Positions 1 through 8,206 of a stretch of DNA of 22,889 nt are shown piece after piece. A program made the translations under genes and the position numbers. The notes under the pieces were generated by a model. It saw only the letters and a list, made by a program, of their open reading frames with translations. It had not been told where the DNA came from and searched no databases. The stretch is taken from the NCBI GenBank assembly GCA_964581165.1, contig CAZOMM010000031.1, positions 1 through 22,889 on the forward strand, given 5' to 3'. The stretch's first letter is position 1; the number at the start of each line of letters is the position of its first letter. The DNA comes from CAZPAN01 sp964581165 (GTDB lineage: Bacteria; Actinomycetota; Coriobacteriia; Coriobacteriales; CADBOM01).

Positions 1-2853
1 ATGCTTTTGGAGCCTAGATCTATTTTTGATGACTGCTCGAGATATTACGAAGAGCTGGGCAGTTCTGCTGCAAAAGCCCAAGCTCAGCTAGAAGGTTTAT
101 ACGCTAAACCGAGTGAACTTAAGTTTGATCGTGGGCAGACGCTAACGGTGCTTTCTCTCATTGGAGCTGGTTCAACTCAGATACGTGAGATTAAAGCAAC
201 TAGGGCCGACAATCCACCTTCGGACGAAAAGTTTGCCGCTCAGACCCGATCGCTGCTCTCAAGAGGATATACGGTGGTTTTGGGAGTTGGAGAGAGGCGT
301 CTTCGCGAGGAGCTGATGCTGGTTCTCACCGATGCCCACATTCCCATCTCCCAACAAAATCACGAAAACCCAAGCTTTTCTAGCAATGTAATCAACATCG
401 TTGATGCGCCAATTTCTGTGGGCGTGATTGTTCCAGAAGCTCATCTGGCCTTGCTTAATGTTAATGAGGGGCTTACAAGTATTTCGGAAAATGGCCCATC
501 ATCTCGCTCTGATGCCATACAGATTAGCTTTCCCTATAAGCCTGGCGATTACGTTGTTCATGCAAAGCACGGAATTGCTCGATTTGCCGGTATGGAGCGC
601 CAGGAGATAGATGGCATTTGGCGAGACTATCTTCTTTTGGAATATGCCGCAGGAGACAAGCTTTTTATTCCTGTAGATCAGATGTCCAAAATAAGCAAAT
701 ATGTGGGATCTGGAGCTGATGAGCCAAGACTTACTAGGCTAAATACCCAAGATTGGTCAAAGGCCAGAGTTAAGGCCTCTAAGGCTGCCCGCAAATTGGC
801 CTTTGATCTGGTGGATCTCTATGTTAGACGCTCGGGTGTGCAAGGTTACGCATATTCGCCTGATACAGAGATGCAAAAACAGATGGAAGATATGTTCCCG
901 TACGAGGAAACATCTGATCAGGCCAGAGCTATAGCAGACGTAAAGGCCGATATGGAATCTCTAAGGCCCATGGATCGCTTAATTTGCGGAGATGTTGGTT
1001 TTGGAAAAACCGAGGTTGCAATAAGGGCTGCTTTTAAGGCTGTGCAAGATGGCATGCAGGTTATGGTTTTGTGCCCTACCACGATCTTGGCACAGCAGCA
1101 CTTCACAACCTTTTTGGAACGCTTTGAGCCTTTTCCTGTAAATGTTGAGATTCTTTCGAGATTTAGAACCGCAGCTCAGCAAAAAAAGGCATTGGAAGGC
1201 TTTGCTACGGGAGCTGTGGATGTGCTTATTGGAACACATCGACTGCTCTCGCATGACGTTGCCCCCAAACGATTGGGTCTAGTAGTTATCGACGAGGAAC
1301 AGCGCTTTGGGGTTAAGCATAAAGAGCAGCTTAAGAACCTTCGCGAACATATTGATGTACTCACGCTTACTGCTACACCAATTCCGAGAACCTTGCAGAT
1401 GTCTTTGGGTGGCGTGAGAGATATGTCGATTATCAACACCGCCCCTACTCACAGGGTTCCTGTAGAGACATTTGTGGGAGAGTGGGACGACGACATAGTT
1501 GCCGGTGCAATTAGACGCGAAATTGCCCGTGGCGGACAGGTCTATTTTGTGTCTAGCCGAATTAAAAAACTCGATGATGCTCAAGCCAAGATCATAGAGG
1601 GCGTTCCCGAGGCTAGGGTCGGTTTTGCACATGGTCGCATGGGCGAGGCAGCATTGGAATCTGTAATGGAATCATTTGCTGCAGGCGATATTGATGTGCT
1701 GGTTTCTACAACAATTGTGGAATCGGGATTGGATAATCCTCACACAAATACACTCATCATCACCGATTCTCACATGTTTGGATTGTCTCAGCTCTATCAG
1801 CTAAAGGGCAGGGTTGGACGCTCCCATATTCAAGCCTATGCCTACTTTATGTTCCCTAAAAACATCGCACTTACCCAAGAAGCCATAGATCGTCTTGTTG
1901 CAATAAAGGAAAACACAGAGCTTGGCAGCGGCATAAAGATTGCGATGCGAGACCTAGAGATTAGAGGCGCTGGCTCTCTGCTTGGGGCTGAGCAGTCGGG
2001 CAACATCAGTGCTATTGGCTTTGAGGCATTTATGTCTATGCTTTCGGATTATGTTGATGAGGCAAGGGGTATTAGCAATAAGCAGAAGGCTGCAGATACT
2101 GTAATTGATGTTAGCGAGGAGCTATATATCCCCGAGGAATACATACCCGATGTTGGCGAAAGGGTAGAGATCTACAGAAGGCTTGCCAATGTTTACAGCA
2201 AGACAGATGTTTCGAGACTCTTGTCAGAGATGCAACTTAAATATGGCGAGCTGCCCGAAGAAGCTATGCGCCTAATCACCAGAGCACAGGTTCAGATTGC
2301 GATGCGATCTTTTGGAGTGGAAAGTCTGGTATGCATAGGTCAAAAGTGCACAATGGAGCCAATTGAGCTTAATACCCTGCAGCGTCAGGCTGCTTCAAAG
2401 GCCCAAAGTACCTATTTTGCTAAATCATATAAATTGACATTTAGACCCCAAGAAAATGAGGGGGCCTTAGAAGCTGCGCTTAGGATCTTAGATGCAATAG
2501 CTGCTGTAGGCGATACCGAGGAGCTTGTCGAGATAGATTTAGATAAGGGCAACAAGGGTGGCAAGTCTGGGCAATGTTCTAGTTCTGTTAGTAGCGCAGG
2601 CAGGCATGATGGCAGCGAAAGTGGAGGCGATAGCGAAAGTAGCGTCGGCAGTGGCAACATCGGTAGTGGCAGGAGCAGCGCCGGCGGTGCCAGAAGTGGC
2701 GGTAGTGTCAGCAGCAGTGGCAAGAGCAGCAGCAACACCGGCAGAAGTAGAGGGCGCAATGGTGCCACTAGCAACACCGGCAGAAATAGGCTAATCGACA
2801 GCAGCAGCGGCAGAAGCAAGGGGCGCAGCAGCAAAAGGAGACTGCTTATATGA
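1..2853 (+). CDS. mfd: Transcription-repair coupling factor Mfd (5'-truncated by window edge)
   Basis: DNA translocase that removes RNA polymerase stalled at DNA lesions and recruits UvrA for nucleotide excision repair in the cytoplasm. The visible 950 codons lack roughly the first 250 residues of a usual Mfd (about 1,150), so the ATG at base 1 is probably internal. Visible parts: the end of the N-terminal UvrB-like module; the CarD-like RNA polymerase interaction domain (about residues 178-240, starting YKPGDYVVHAKHG); the helicase core with Walker A GDVGFGKT (330-337), DEEQ box (431-434), TAT (457-459) and GRVGR (603-607); the translocation motif near 641-660 (ELGSGIKIAMRDLEIRGAG); and the C-terminal domain from about 705. 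Residues 849-950 are a Gly/Ser/Arg-rich tail not expected in the family. The stop overlaps the mazG start (ATGA). Identity is certain; the true start is not visible. Confidence 0.96.
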   Translation: MLLEPRSIFDDCSRYYEELGSSAAKAQAQLEGLYAKPSELKFDRGQTLTVLSLIGAGSTQIREIKATRADNPPSDEKFAAQTRSLLSRGYTVVLGVGERRLREELMLVLTDAHIPISQQNHENPSFSSNVINIVDAPISVGVIVPEAHLALLNVNEGLTSISENGPSSRSDAIQISFPYKPGDYVVHAKHGIARFAGMERQEIDGIWRDYLLLEYAAGDKLFIPVDQMSKISKYVGSGADEPRLTRLNTQDWSKARVKASKAARKLAFDLVDLYVRRSGVQGYAYSPDTEMQKQMEDMFPYEETSDQARAIADVKADMESLRPMDRLICGDVGFGKTEVAIRAAFKAVQDGMQVMVLCPTTILAQQHFTTFLERFEPFPVNVEILSRFRTAAQQKKALEGFATGAVDVLIGTHRLLSHDVAPKRLGLVVIDEEQRFGVKHKEQLKNLREHIDVLTLTATPIPRTLQMSLGGVRDMSIINTAPTHRVPVETFVGEWDDDIVAGAIRREIARGGQVYFVSSRIKKLDDAQAKIIEGVPEARVGFAHGRMGEAALESVMESFAAGDIDVLVSTTIVESGLDNPHTNTLIITDSHMFGLSQLYQLKGRVGRSHIQAYAYFMFPKNIALTQEAIDRLVAIKENTELGSGIKIAMRDLEIRGAGSLLGAEQSGNISAIGFEAFMSMLSDYVDEARGISNKQKAADTVIDVSEELYIPEEYIPDVGERVEIYRRLANVYSKTDVSRLLSEMQLKYGELPEEAMRLITRAQVQIAMRSFGVESLVCIGQKCTMEPIELNTLQRQAASKAQSTYFAKSYKLTFRPQENEGALEAALRILDAIAAVGDTEELVEIDLDKGNKGGKSGQCSSSVSSAGRHDGSESGGDSESSVGSGNIGSGRSSAGGARSGGSVSSSGKSSSNTGRSRGRNGATSNTGRNRLIDSSSGRSKGRSSKRRLLI
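2731..2789 (+). repeat. 39-bp-period imperfect repeat in the Mfd tail
   Basis: AGCAACACCGGCAGAARTAG occurs at 2731-2750 and again at 2770-2789 with one difference. The period is 39 bp (13 codons), giving SNTGR twice in the disordered tail. The surrounding 2550-2840 stretch is dominated by degenerate GGC and AGC/AGT codons, consistent with slippage-driven growth kept in frame. Confidence 0.8.
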
Positions 2854-3902
2854 GCATAGAGAGCACACAAAACAACGCGCAAGAGAGCGCTCACAACAAC
2901 ACACTAAACAGCGCTCACAACAACACACTAAACAGCAAGTATATTGAGGTGCCAACTCGCCGCGATACTACAGGCGGTCGTTTTGAGAGATTCGTCGAAG
3001 TTATAGCCGCTCTCAGAAGCAAAAATGGCTGTCCTTGGGATTTAGAACAAACTCACAGCTCCATCTCGCGCAATATGATCGAGGAGGCCTACGAGGCTCT
3101 AGATGCCATCGAACGCGGTGATACTGATGATATGGCCGAAGAACTAGGGGATGTCTTGCTCGAGGTTGTCTTACAGGCACAAATTGCATCCGACGAAAGC
3201 GAATTTACAATCGATGATGTGATCGAGGGCATAACAAGCAAGATAATTAGGCGTCATCCCCATGTTTTTGGCGAGACTGTGGCCTTGGCTGCTGCCGGAC
3301 TCAGTGCCGAAGAGATGGCAGAAGTCAACAGCGCACGGAGTCCAGGCGATGTTGAGTACCTATGGAACTTTGTTAAAAAGCGCGAAAAACAACTCAAGCA
3401 AGAAGAACGGGAGCAAAAAGCCATAGAGCGTGGCGAGACACTTCCTCCAAAAAGCATTCTTGATGATGTCTCGCGCTTTCAACCTGCTTTGATGCAGGCT
3501 CAAGATATTTCAGAAAAAGCAGTCTCCCATGGATTTGAATGGGAAGCCGTCGATGACATTTGGCTCAAATTTTCTGAAGAAACTCAGGAATATCGCCGCG
3601 CTGTTGAAACCTATAAAGAAGCTCGCTTACAAGACGATCCAGATAAAACGCATAAAGCCAAGCATGCAGCCGAACTAGAATTTGGCGACATGCTCTTTAC
3701 TCTTGTGAATGTTGCTCGTAAAGATGGGCTAGATGCTGAGACTACTCTTAGAAAAACCTGTAATAAATTCAGAAAACGATGGGCCTTGATGGAATCCTAT
3801 GCTGCAGAAGAGGATAAAACCATCGACAACTACGATATTGATGAATTAGATGCCCTTTGGGAGAGGGCAAAGAAGGATTTGTGTAAAGCACAAGATGTGT
3901 GA
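2850..3902 (+). CDS. mazG: MazG nucleoside triphosphate pyrophosphohydrolase, two-domain form
   Basis: Hydrolyses (d)NTPs to monophosphates plus pyrophosphate, clearing aberrant nucleotides. Two MazG domains are visible. The first spans about residues 44-145 with CPWD (61-64), E78, E79, E82 and E98-x-x-D101 as magnesium ligands, followed by RRHPHVFG. The second spans about 210-315 with E243, E244, E247 and E277-x-x-D280. The two domains are joined by a charged linker (about 175-205). Both metal sites look complete. The ATG at 2850 overlaps the mfd stop by 4 bases and has AAGGAG at 2835-2840, so translation is probably coupled. The first about 38 residues form a low-complexity Asn/Ser/Thr extension containing a 24-bp tandem repeat, not expected in MazG. 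At 350 aa it is longer than the usual about 260 because of this extension, the linker and the C-terminal tail. Confidence 0.95.
   Translation: MSIESTQNNAQESAHNNTLNSAHNNTLNSKYIEVPTRRDTTGGRFERFVEVIAALRSKNGCPWDLEQTHSSISRNMIEEAYEALDAIERGDTDDMAEELGDVLLEVVLQAQIASDESEFTIDDVIEGITSKIIRRHPHVFGETVALAAAGLSAEEMAEVNSARSPGDVEYLWNFVKKREKQLKQEEREQKAIERGETLPPKSILDDVSRFQPALMQAQDISEKAVSHGFEWEAVDDIWLKFSEETQEYRRAVETYKEARLQDDPDKTHKAKHAAELEFGDMLFTLVNVARKDGLDAETTLRKTCNKFRKRWALMESYAAEEDKTIDNYDIDELDALWERAKKDLCKAQDV
2886..2933 (+). repeat. Perfect 2 x 24-bp tandem repeat in the mazG 5' end
   Basis: Copies at 2886-2909 and 2910-2933 are identical, and the next three bases (AGC) begin a third. Each copy encodes the octapeptide SAHNNTLN. 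It starts 32 bases after the mfd stop codon, in a region outside the conserved MazG fold. Confidence 0.95.
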
Positions 3903-3960
3903 GCTAGAATACCCTATTGCAACTTCACTTGTAGCGATTGGACCCTAGTTGGGGGATGGG

Positions 3961-4965
3961 ATGGATTTCGAGCAGTATCTCTCGGATTTTGCTCATGTCA
4001 TAAATGAGCCACTAAACGTATTTTTTGACGATGAGACCAACCAAGATATACGCAAGTATCTCTATGATCCGCTGTCGGATTACATTTCAAATGCAGGAAA
4101 AAGACACAGGCCACTAATGTGTCTTTTGGCTTGTGCGGCAGTTGGTGGAGATTTTCGTGATGCTATTTCTTCGGCAATGGCTATCGAGCATTTTCACACC
4201 GCAGCCCTTATACACGATGATATCGCCGATGATTCCACAACAAGACGCGGCAAGCCATGCATGCATATTTCTCAGGGCTTAGGCATAGCCATAAATGCAG
4301 GCGATCTGGCTTTATCTAGCGTTATGTCATCCGTTGTCCATGATCCTTTTCTTCCCGATGATATCAAGCTCAGACTTGTCGCTGAGCTTGTTGATATGGA
4401 TGAGACCACAATAGAGGGACAGGCCCTAGACATAGGATGGGCTCGTGATGGCAGATATGACATCACAGTAGAAGACTATCTACTTATGGCAAATCGCAAA
4501 ACTGCATGTTATTCGGGAGCTGTTCCTCTGGCTGTTGGTGCAATTGTTGGTGGGGGAACAGAGGAGCAGATATCAACTCTTCGTAATTTTGGGGCTCTTA
4601 TTGGCCTTGCTTTTCAAATACAAGATGATCTTTTGAATCTTTTGGGCAACGAAGAAGTCTTAGGTAAAGATTTTCGCAGCGATATTACCGAAGGCAAGCG
4701 AACCTTTATGGTTGTCCATGCGCTTTCGAATTCAAGATATAGAGATGAACTTATTTCTATTCTAGATTCCAAGACTTCTGAGCCTGAATCTTTACAAAGA
4801 GCTGTAGAAATAATGGAGGAGGGCGGATCCATTAAGGCAGCTAAATCCTATGCACAATCCCTCGTTAACGAGGCAAAGACATTGTTGCAAGATACAGATA
4901 TAGCCGAAGAACCAAAGACAATTTTTATGTCTATGGCAGATTACTTTGTTGACCGTCTTAGATAG
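3961..4965 (+). CDS. Trans-polyprenyl diphosphate synthase (long-chain type likely)
   Basis: Condenses isopentenyl diphosphate onto allylic diphosphates; the product would feed quinone or cell-envelope lipid synthesis. The first Asp-rich motif is DDIAD (residues 86-90), followed by RRGKP. The second Asp-rich region reads QDDLLN (D222-D223), with Asn where the usual DDxxD has its last Asp, then GKDFRSDITEGK. The residues four and five places before the first motif are both Ala; known family rules associate small residues there with longer products (C20 or more), so a farnesyl-only enzyme is less likely. ATG 3961 is preferred, giving 334 aa with GGGGGA at 3951-3956; a TTG at 3949 in the same frame would add four residues but has no ribosome site. 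It lies 58 bases after mazG, and its stop sits beside the ribosome site of the next gene. Confidence 0.93.
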   Translation: MDFEQYLSDFAHVINEPLNVFFDDETNQDIRKYLYDPLSDYISNAGKRHRPLMCLLACAAVGGDFRDAISSAMAIEHFHTAALIHDDIADDSTTRRGKPCMHISQGLGIAINAGDLALSSVMSSVVHDPFLPDDIKLRLVAELVDMDETTIEGQALDIGWARDGRYDITVEDYLLMANRKTACYSGAVPLAVGAIVGGGTEEQISTLRNFGALIGLAFQIQDDLLNLLGNEEVLGKDFRSDITEGKRTFMVVHALSNSRYRDELISILDSKTSEPESLQRAVEIMEEGGSIKAAKSYAQSLVNEAKTLLQDTDIAEEPKTIFMSMADYFVDRLR

Positions 4966-4977
4966 GAGGGTCAACTA

Positions 4978-5973
4978 ATGGAGACTATTCGCCCTGGAGA
5001 CGTAGGCCCTGCTGTAGAGGATGTTCAACGCAGGCTGGCAGGTTTGGGATACCAACTTATAAGCGAGGATGAAACTTCCGGCAGCCAACAAGATCCATCC
5101 GTAGAAACTTCTGGCAGTCAACAAGATCCATCCGTAGAGATACCTGGAGTTGATGGAATATACGGCGACATCACTGCATCTGCCGTATCTGCATTTAGGC
5201 AAGATCACGGTCTAGAGCCAGGAGATACTGTTGATGCAATGACATGGGCAGCTTTGGTCGATGCATCTTTTAAGCTTGGAGATCGCACCTTGTATCTTCG
5301 TATGCCGTATTTTCATGGCCATGATGTTGGCGAGCTTCAACAGATACTTTCGACCCTTGGTTTCAGTTGCGGAACGCACGATTCTATCTTTGGGGCTTTT
5401 ACAGAAAAGGCCGTCCGAGACTTTCAGGCAAACATGGGTATCGATTCTGATGGCATCGTGGGCATGGCAACTTATAGAGCCATAGAACGTCTTCACTGGG
5501 CTTATAAGGATAAAAATCCCATCGGGGTAGATTCTGGAGAATTGATGTTTGCTAGAGCGGCTGAGGTTCTCGAGAACAATCCCATTTGTATCTACGGTAC
5601 AGATGCAATAACTAGAGAGATAGCATCTAGGATTTCTAACCTAGCGTTTGCAACAAGCAAGATGTCTAAATTGGTCAGCGCAGATTCTTTGTCGGAGCCT
5701 CCTACGAGCACAATGACCATGATAGAAATAATTTCTAGCGATTTGCCCGACCCTGTGGGTGCTCCAGTTGTCGTTTTTGATGGGCCTGCTGAACTTGTAA
5801 CCCGTTTTAGGATTGCCACTGCTGCTCTGTCCGACAAAAAAGAAGGGCGTATCGTAATTAAGATCGACCTAGACCAAGGTAGTCGTGACGATGATGATAT
5901 GGATGGAAATTTTGGAAACATCATCCAACACTACGCCATCCAGATTCTTGATGCTATTTGCTATACTTTTTAG
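4978..5973 (+). CDS. Protein with two peptidoglycan-binding (PG_binding_1) domains, no signal peptide
   Basis: 331 aa. PG_binding_1-like domain 1 covers about residues 6-97 (GDVGPAVEDVQRRLAGLGY ... VDGIYGDITASAVSAFRQDHGL), domain 2 about 115-170 (DVGELQQILSTLGF ... IFGAFTEKAVRDFQANMGI). Residues 180-331 match nothing I recognise and show no zinc-amidase ligands. Domain 1 is split by an 11-residue duplication (32-53). There is no signal peptide or membrane segment, so by sequence it is cytoplasmic. CwlM of actinobacteria, a cytoplasmic regulator of MurA, also carries two such domains; that comparison is inference from architecture only. The start has AGGAGG at 4964-4969, overlapping the upstream stop, so it is probably cotranscribed with the polyprenyl synthase. 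The C-terminus is acidic (DDDDMD). Confidence 0.85.
   Translation: METIRPGDVGPAVEDVQRRLAGLGYQLISEDETSGSQQDPSVETSGSQQDPSVEIPGVDGIYGDITASAVSAFRQDHGLEPGDTVDAMTWAALVDASFKLGDRTLYLRMPYFHGHDVGELQQILSTLGFSCGTHDSIFGAFTEKAVRDFQANMGIDSDGIVGMATYRAIERLHWAYKDKNPIGVDSGELMFARAAEVLENNPICIYGTDAITREIASRISNLAFATSKMSKLVSADSLSEPPTSTMTMIEIISSDLPDPVGAPVVVFDGPAELVTRFRIATAALSDKKEGRIVIKIDLDQGSRDDDDMDGNFGNIIQHYAIQILDAICYTF
5071..5136 (+). repeat. 2 x 33-bp in-frame tandem repeat inside a peptidoglycan-binding domain
   Basis: Copies at 5071-5103 and 5104-5136 differ at two synonymous positions and both encode ETSGSQQDPSV. The duplication lies between the first helix and the second half of PG-binding domain 1, forming a Ser/Gln/Asp-rich loop. 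Confidence 0.95.
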
Positions 5974-6042
5974 CTGTTTTGCAAACGAACTACAAACAAA
6001 AAACTTTATGACTCTAAAATCAACTTAAAATTCTTTTGGGTT

Positions 6043-6095
6043 AACTCTAGGCGCTTTAGTGTCCTAGAGCTATTCCGTTTTAGCGCCCTAGAGTT
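6043..6095 (+). promoter_or_regulatory. Inverted repeat with competing pairings upstream of the CWB2 amidase gene
   Basis: AACTCTAGGCGCT (6043-6055) can pair with AGCGCCCTAGAGTT (6082-6095), with one extra G. Its first half can alternatively pair with the nearer CCTAGAG at 6064-6070. CCTAGAGYTATTC also recurs as a direct repeat with a 24-bp spacing (6064 and 6088). No T-run follows, so it is not an ordinary terminator. It lies in the 188-base gap between the PG-binding protein and the amidase. Function unknown; it could simply be a decayed tandem repeat. Confidence 0.4.
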
Positions 6096-6161
6096 ATTCG
6101 CTTTGATGGAGGAGTCAATGGGTGGAATCATTATTTAAATTATTTAAGTTACGAGGGGATT

Positions 6162-8048
6162 ATGCGAAAGACTAAGGTTTTGTGCGTAGTATTGGCATGT
6201 ACGATGGTGTTGTCCGGATCCATTCCAGCCTGGGCTACTCAATCAGACTCTACAAGCTTAGAGATTGAGATTTTAGACTCCGCTGATCAAACAAGTGAAT
6301 TGTCCAGTGATCAAATAAGCTTAGATGATTTAACAGATACTGCAGACTGTACCGATGAGACCTACATAGCATCTGACGAAGAAATTGAGCAGGCGCTCGA
6401 AAACGGTGTCGAAGGAATGCCTGCCATCGAAGAAACCCTAGCAGAAGAGGCTGCAAAAGAAGCAGAGTCGGAGGCTGAGGCTGAGGCTGAAGCTGAGGAC
6501 ACTTCTTCAAACACCGCTTCTACTCTTTCAGTTGCTCAAAGCGAATACAAGGTTGATTCAATCCATGGAGATAATCGCTATGCTACAGCAGCCGAGATTG
6601 CTCGCTCCGCTTTTCCAAATGGAGTGTCAAGTGGCTATGCAATAATCGTCTGTGGAGAAAATGGAGCATGGCCAGACTCCCTAACTTCTAATTCTTTAGC
6701 AGGCGCTATCGACTGTCCTATTCTTTACACCAGAACTTCGAGCCTTCCAAGTGATACAAGCGAAGTTTTAGATGAGCTTGGTGTTTCTGACATCCTTATT
6801 GTTGGGGGAAGCTCCAGAGTTAGTGAATCGGTAGAAGAATTATTGAGCTCTTCGGGTTATACAGTCAGCCGGCTTTATGGTAATGATCGCTACGAAACTC
6901 AATTAGAAGTATTTAGCTATGGCCTTGAACGCGACCTATGGAATCTATCCTTGGGCCTTGTGGCAACGGGTAGTAATTATCCCGATGCCCTGTCTATCTC
7001 CTCTTTGGCTTTTAGTGAGGCAGCGCCTCTGTTTTTGCTGCCAAGCGATGGAGCTTTTAGTGATGAGCAATGTGAGGCTCTACTTAACTCTGGTATAGAA
7101 AGCTTTGTGGCAGTTGGTGGATCGGGTCTAATTTCCGAAGAAGTGATTGGTTATCTTGACGGTATTTGCGCTGTTTCTACTGGAAGCTACAACCTTTCGA
7201 ATGTTGTGCAACTTGGGGGCAACAATAGATACGAAACCTCATCTCTCGTTGCTAGATGGGAAGTAAGTAACGGTTATCTTTCGTGGAATTATGCTGCATT
7301 TGCCAGTGGAACATCCCCAAGCGATGCTTTGGTGGGTGGAGTGCTTCAAGGTACAACAGGATCTGTGCTGCTCTTAATTTCAGATTCGAATACAAGCACG
7401 CTTAGTACACTGTCATCGCGGTCTGTAAGTGCTGTGAGGGTTTTTGGTGGCACGGCTGCAGTTTCTCAGTTAACGCGCAACGATATTGCTCTAGAACTTG
7501 GCTTTGATCTCATGGATATTGAGGGAGTCAAGATTTATGTAGATGCTGGCCATGGATATAACAACACGGGCAACGGTGCCTATGATCCAGGAGCAGTTTC
7601 GGGTTCTTATAGAGAGGCAGAGTTAAATGTTGAGTTGGCTACCTTGGTGGCTAATAGATTAACTGCAGCCGGCGTGGATGTATTCCTTAACGATGATGGT
7701 GGCCCTTATTACTACAGACATGCCGAAGCAATAGCCCTAGATTGCAATGCGATAGTTTCGATTCACTTTAACTCTGGCGGCGGTTCTGGGTCGATGTCTT
7801 TAATCCACGATAGGAATGCTTCTTGCTGGTCTTCTTATATCCAAGATGTCATTCATCCTTATTTAGTCTCTGGAACTGGTCTAAGTGATAGAGGTCAAAT
7901 AACTCAAGCAGTGGCAGTACTTAGTGGAAGCTTGCCTGCGGTTTTGCTCGAGACCTGTTTTGTCGACAGCTCGTATGACATGAGAGTTTATGTCGCTAAC
8001 AAGAACAGAGTGGCCACATCGATTACTAACGGAATTTTAGAGATGTGA
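6162..8048 (+). CDS. Secreted CWB2-anchored N-acetylmuramoyl-L-alanine amidase
   Basis: Cell-surface peptidoglycan hydrolase, 628 aa. Signal peptide: residues 1-26 with cleavage predicted after PAWA. An acidic, Glu/Ala-rich spacer (about 30-130, with an EAEAEAEAE run) follows. Three CWB2 modules come next (about 131-232, 236-333, 347-447), each starting with a GDNRYxTA/GNDRYET-like box and carrying an IVGG/VGG strand. In known CWB2 proteins these modules bind anionic wall polymers. Residues 457-626 are an Amidase_3 domain with all expected residues: H464 (DAGHG), E485 (REAELN), H535 (SIHFN) and catalytic E597 (LLETCF). It should therefore be active, cleaving between MurNAc and L-Ala. The ATG has GAGGGG at 6153-6158, with short spacing. 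The next gene is a paralogue without the amidase. Confidence 0.93.
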   Translation: MRKTKVLCVVLACTMVLSGSIPAWATQSDSTSLEIEILDSADQTSELSSDQISLDDLTDTADCTDETYIASDEEIEQALENGVEGMPAIEETLAEEAAKEAESEAEAEAEAEDTSSNTASTLSVAQSEYKVDSIHGDNRYATAAEIARSAFPNGVSSGYAIIVCGENGAWPDSLTSNSLAGAIDCPILYTRTSSLPSDTSEVLDELGVSDILIVGGSSRVSESVEELLSSSGYTVSRLYGNDRYETQLEVFSYGLERDLWNLSLGLVATGSNYPDALSISSLAFSEAAPLFLLPSDGAFSDEQCEALLNSGIESFVAVGGSGLISEEVIGYLDGICAVSTGSYNLSNVVQLGGNNRYETSSLVARWEVSNGYLSWNYAAFASGTSPSDALVGGVLQGTTGSVLLLISDSNTSTLSTLSSRSVSAVRVFGGTAAVSQLTRNDIALELGFDLMDIEGVKIYVDAGHGYNNTGNGAYDPGAVSGSYREAELNVELATLVANRLTAAGVDVFLNDDGGPYYYRHAEAIALDCNAIVSIHFNSGGGSGSMSLIHDRNASCWSSYIQDVIHPYLVSGTGLSDRGQITQAVAVLSGSLPAVLLETCFVDSSYDMRVYVANKNRVATSITNGILEM

Positions 8049-8052
8049 TTTT

Positions 8053-8126
8053 TGATCTAGCTTGATTGATCTAGCTTGATTGATCTAGCTTGATCTAGGG
8101 CTTGATTGATCTAACTTGATCTAGCT
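8053..8126 (+). repeat. 14-bp tandem repeat array after the CWB2 amidase gene
   Basis: TGATCTAGCTTGAT is perfect at 8053-8066 and 8067-8080. Degenerate copies begin at 8081, 8091 and 8107. It starts five bases after the TGA stop. Each unit contains GATC, CTAG and TGA/TAG triplets, and the 14-bp period moves the stop triplets through all frames. Confidence 0.95.
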
Positions 8127-8137
8127 TTAAACGAAAG

Positions 8138-8176
8138 TTCATTTGGTTCATTTGATTCATTTGGTCTGTTTGAGTT
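8138..8176 (+). repeat. 9-bp tandem repeat
   Basis: TTCATTTGG, TTCATTTGA, TTCATTTGG and TCTGTTTGA follow one another at 8138-8173, then GTTTGA. It sits between the 14-bp array and the ribosome site of the second CWB2 gene, and fills the rest of the 158-base intergenic gap. Confidence 0.85.
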
Positions 8177-8206
8177 TGATGGGGCTTTGTTAAGGAAGGA
8201 AAAGGC

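Noticed and set aside
2412..2894. 160-codon minus-strand frame rich in Leu/Pro opposite the Mfd tail
   Set aside because: It is the complement of the Gly/Ser-coding repeats; a low-complexity shadow without a start signal.
8053..8126. CRISPR-like array
   Set aside because: Units are 14 bp and directly abutting, with no spacers and no cas genes.
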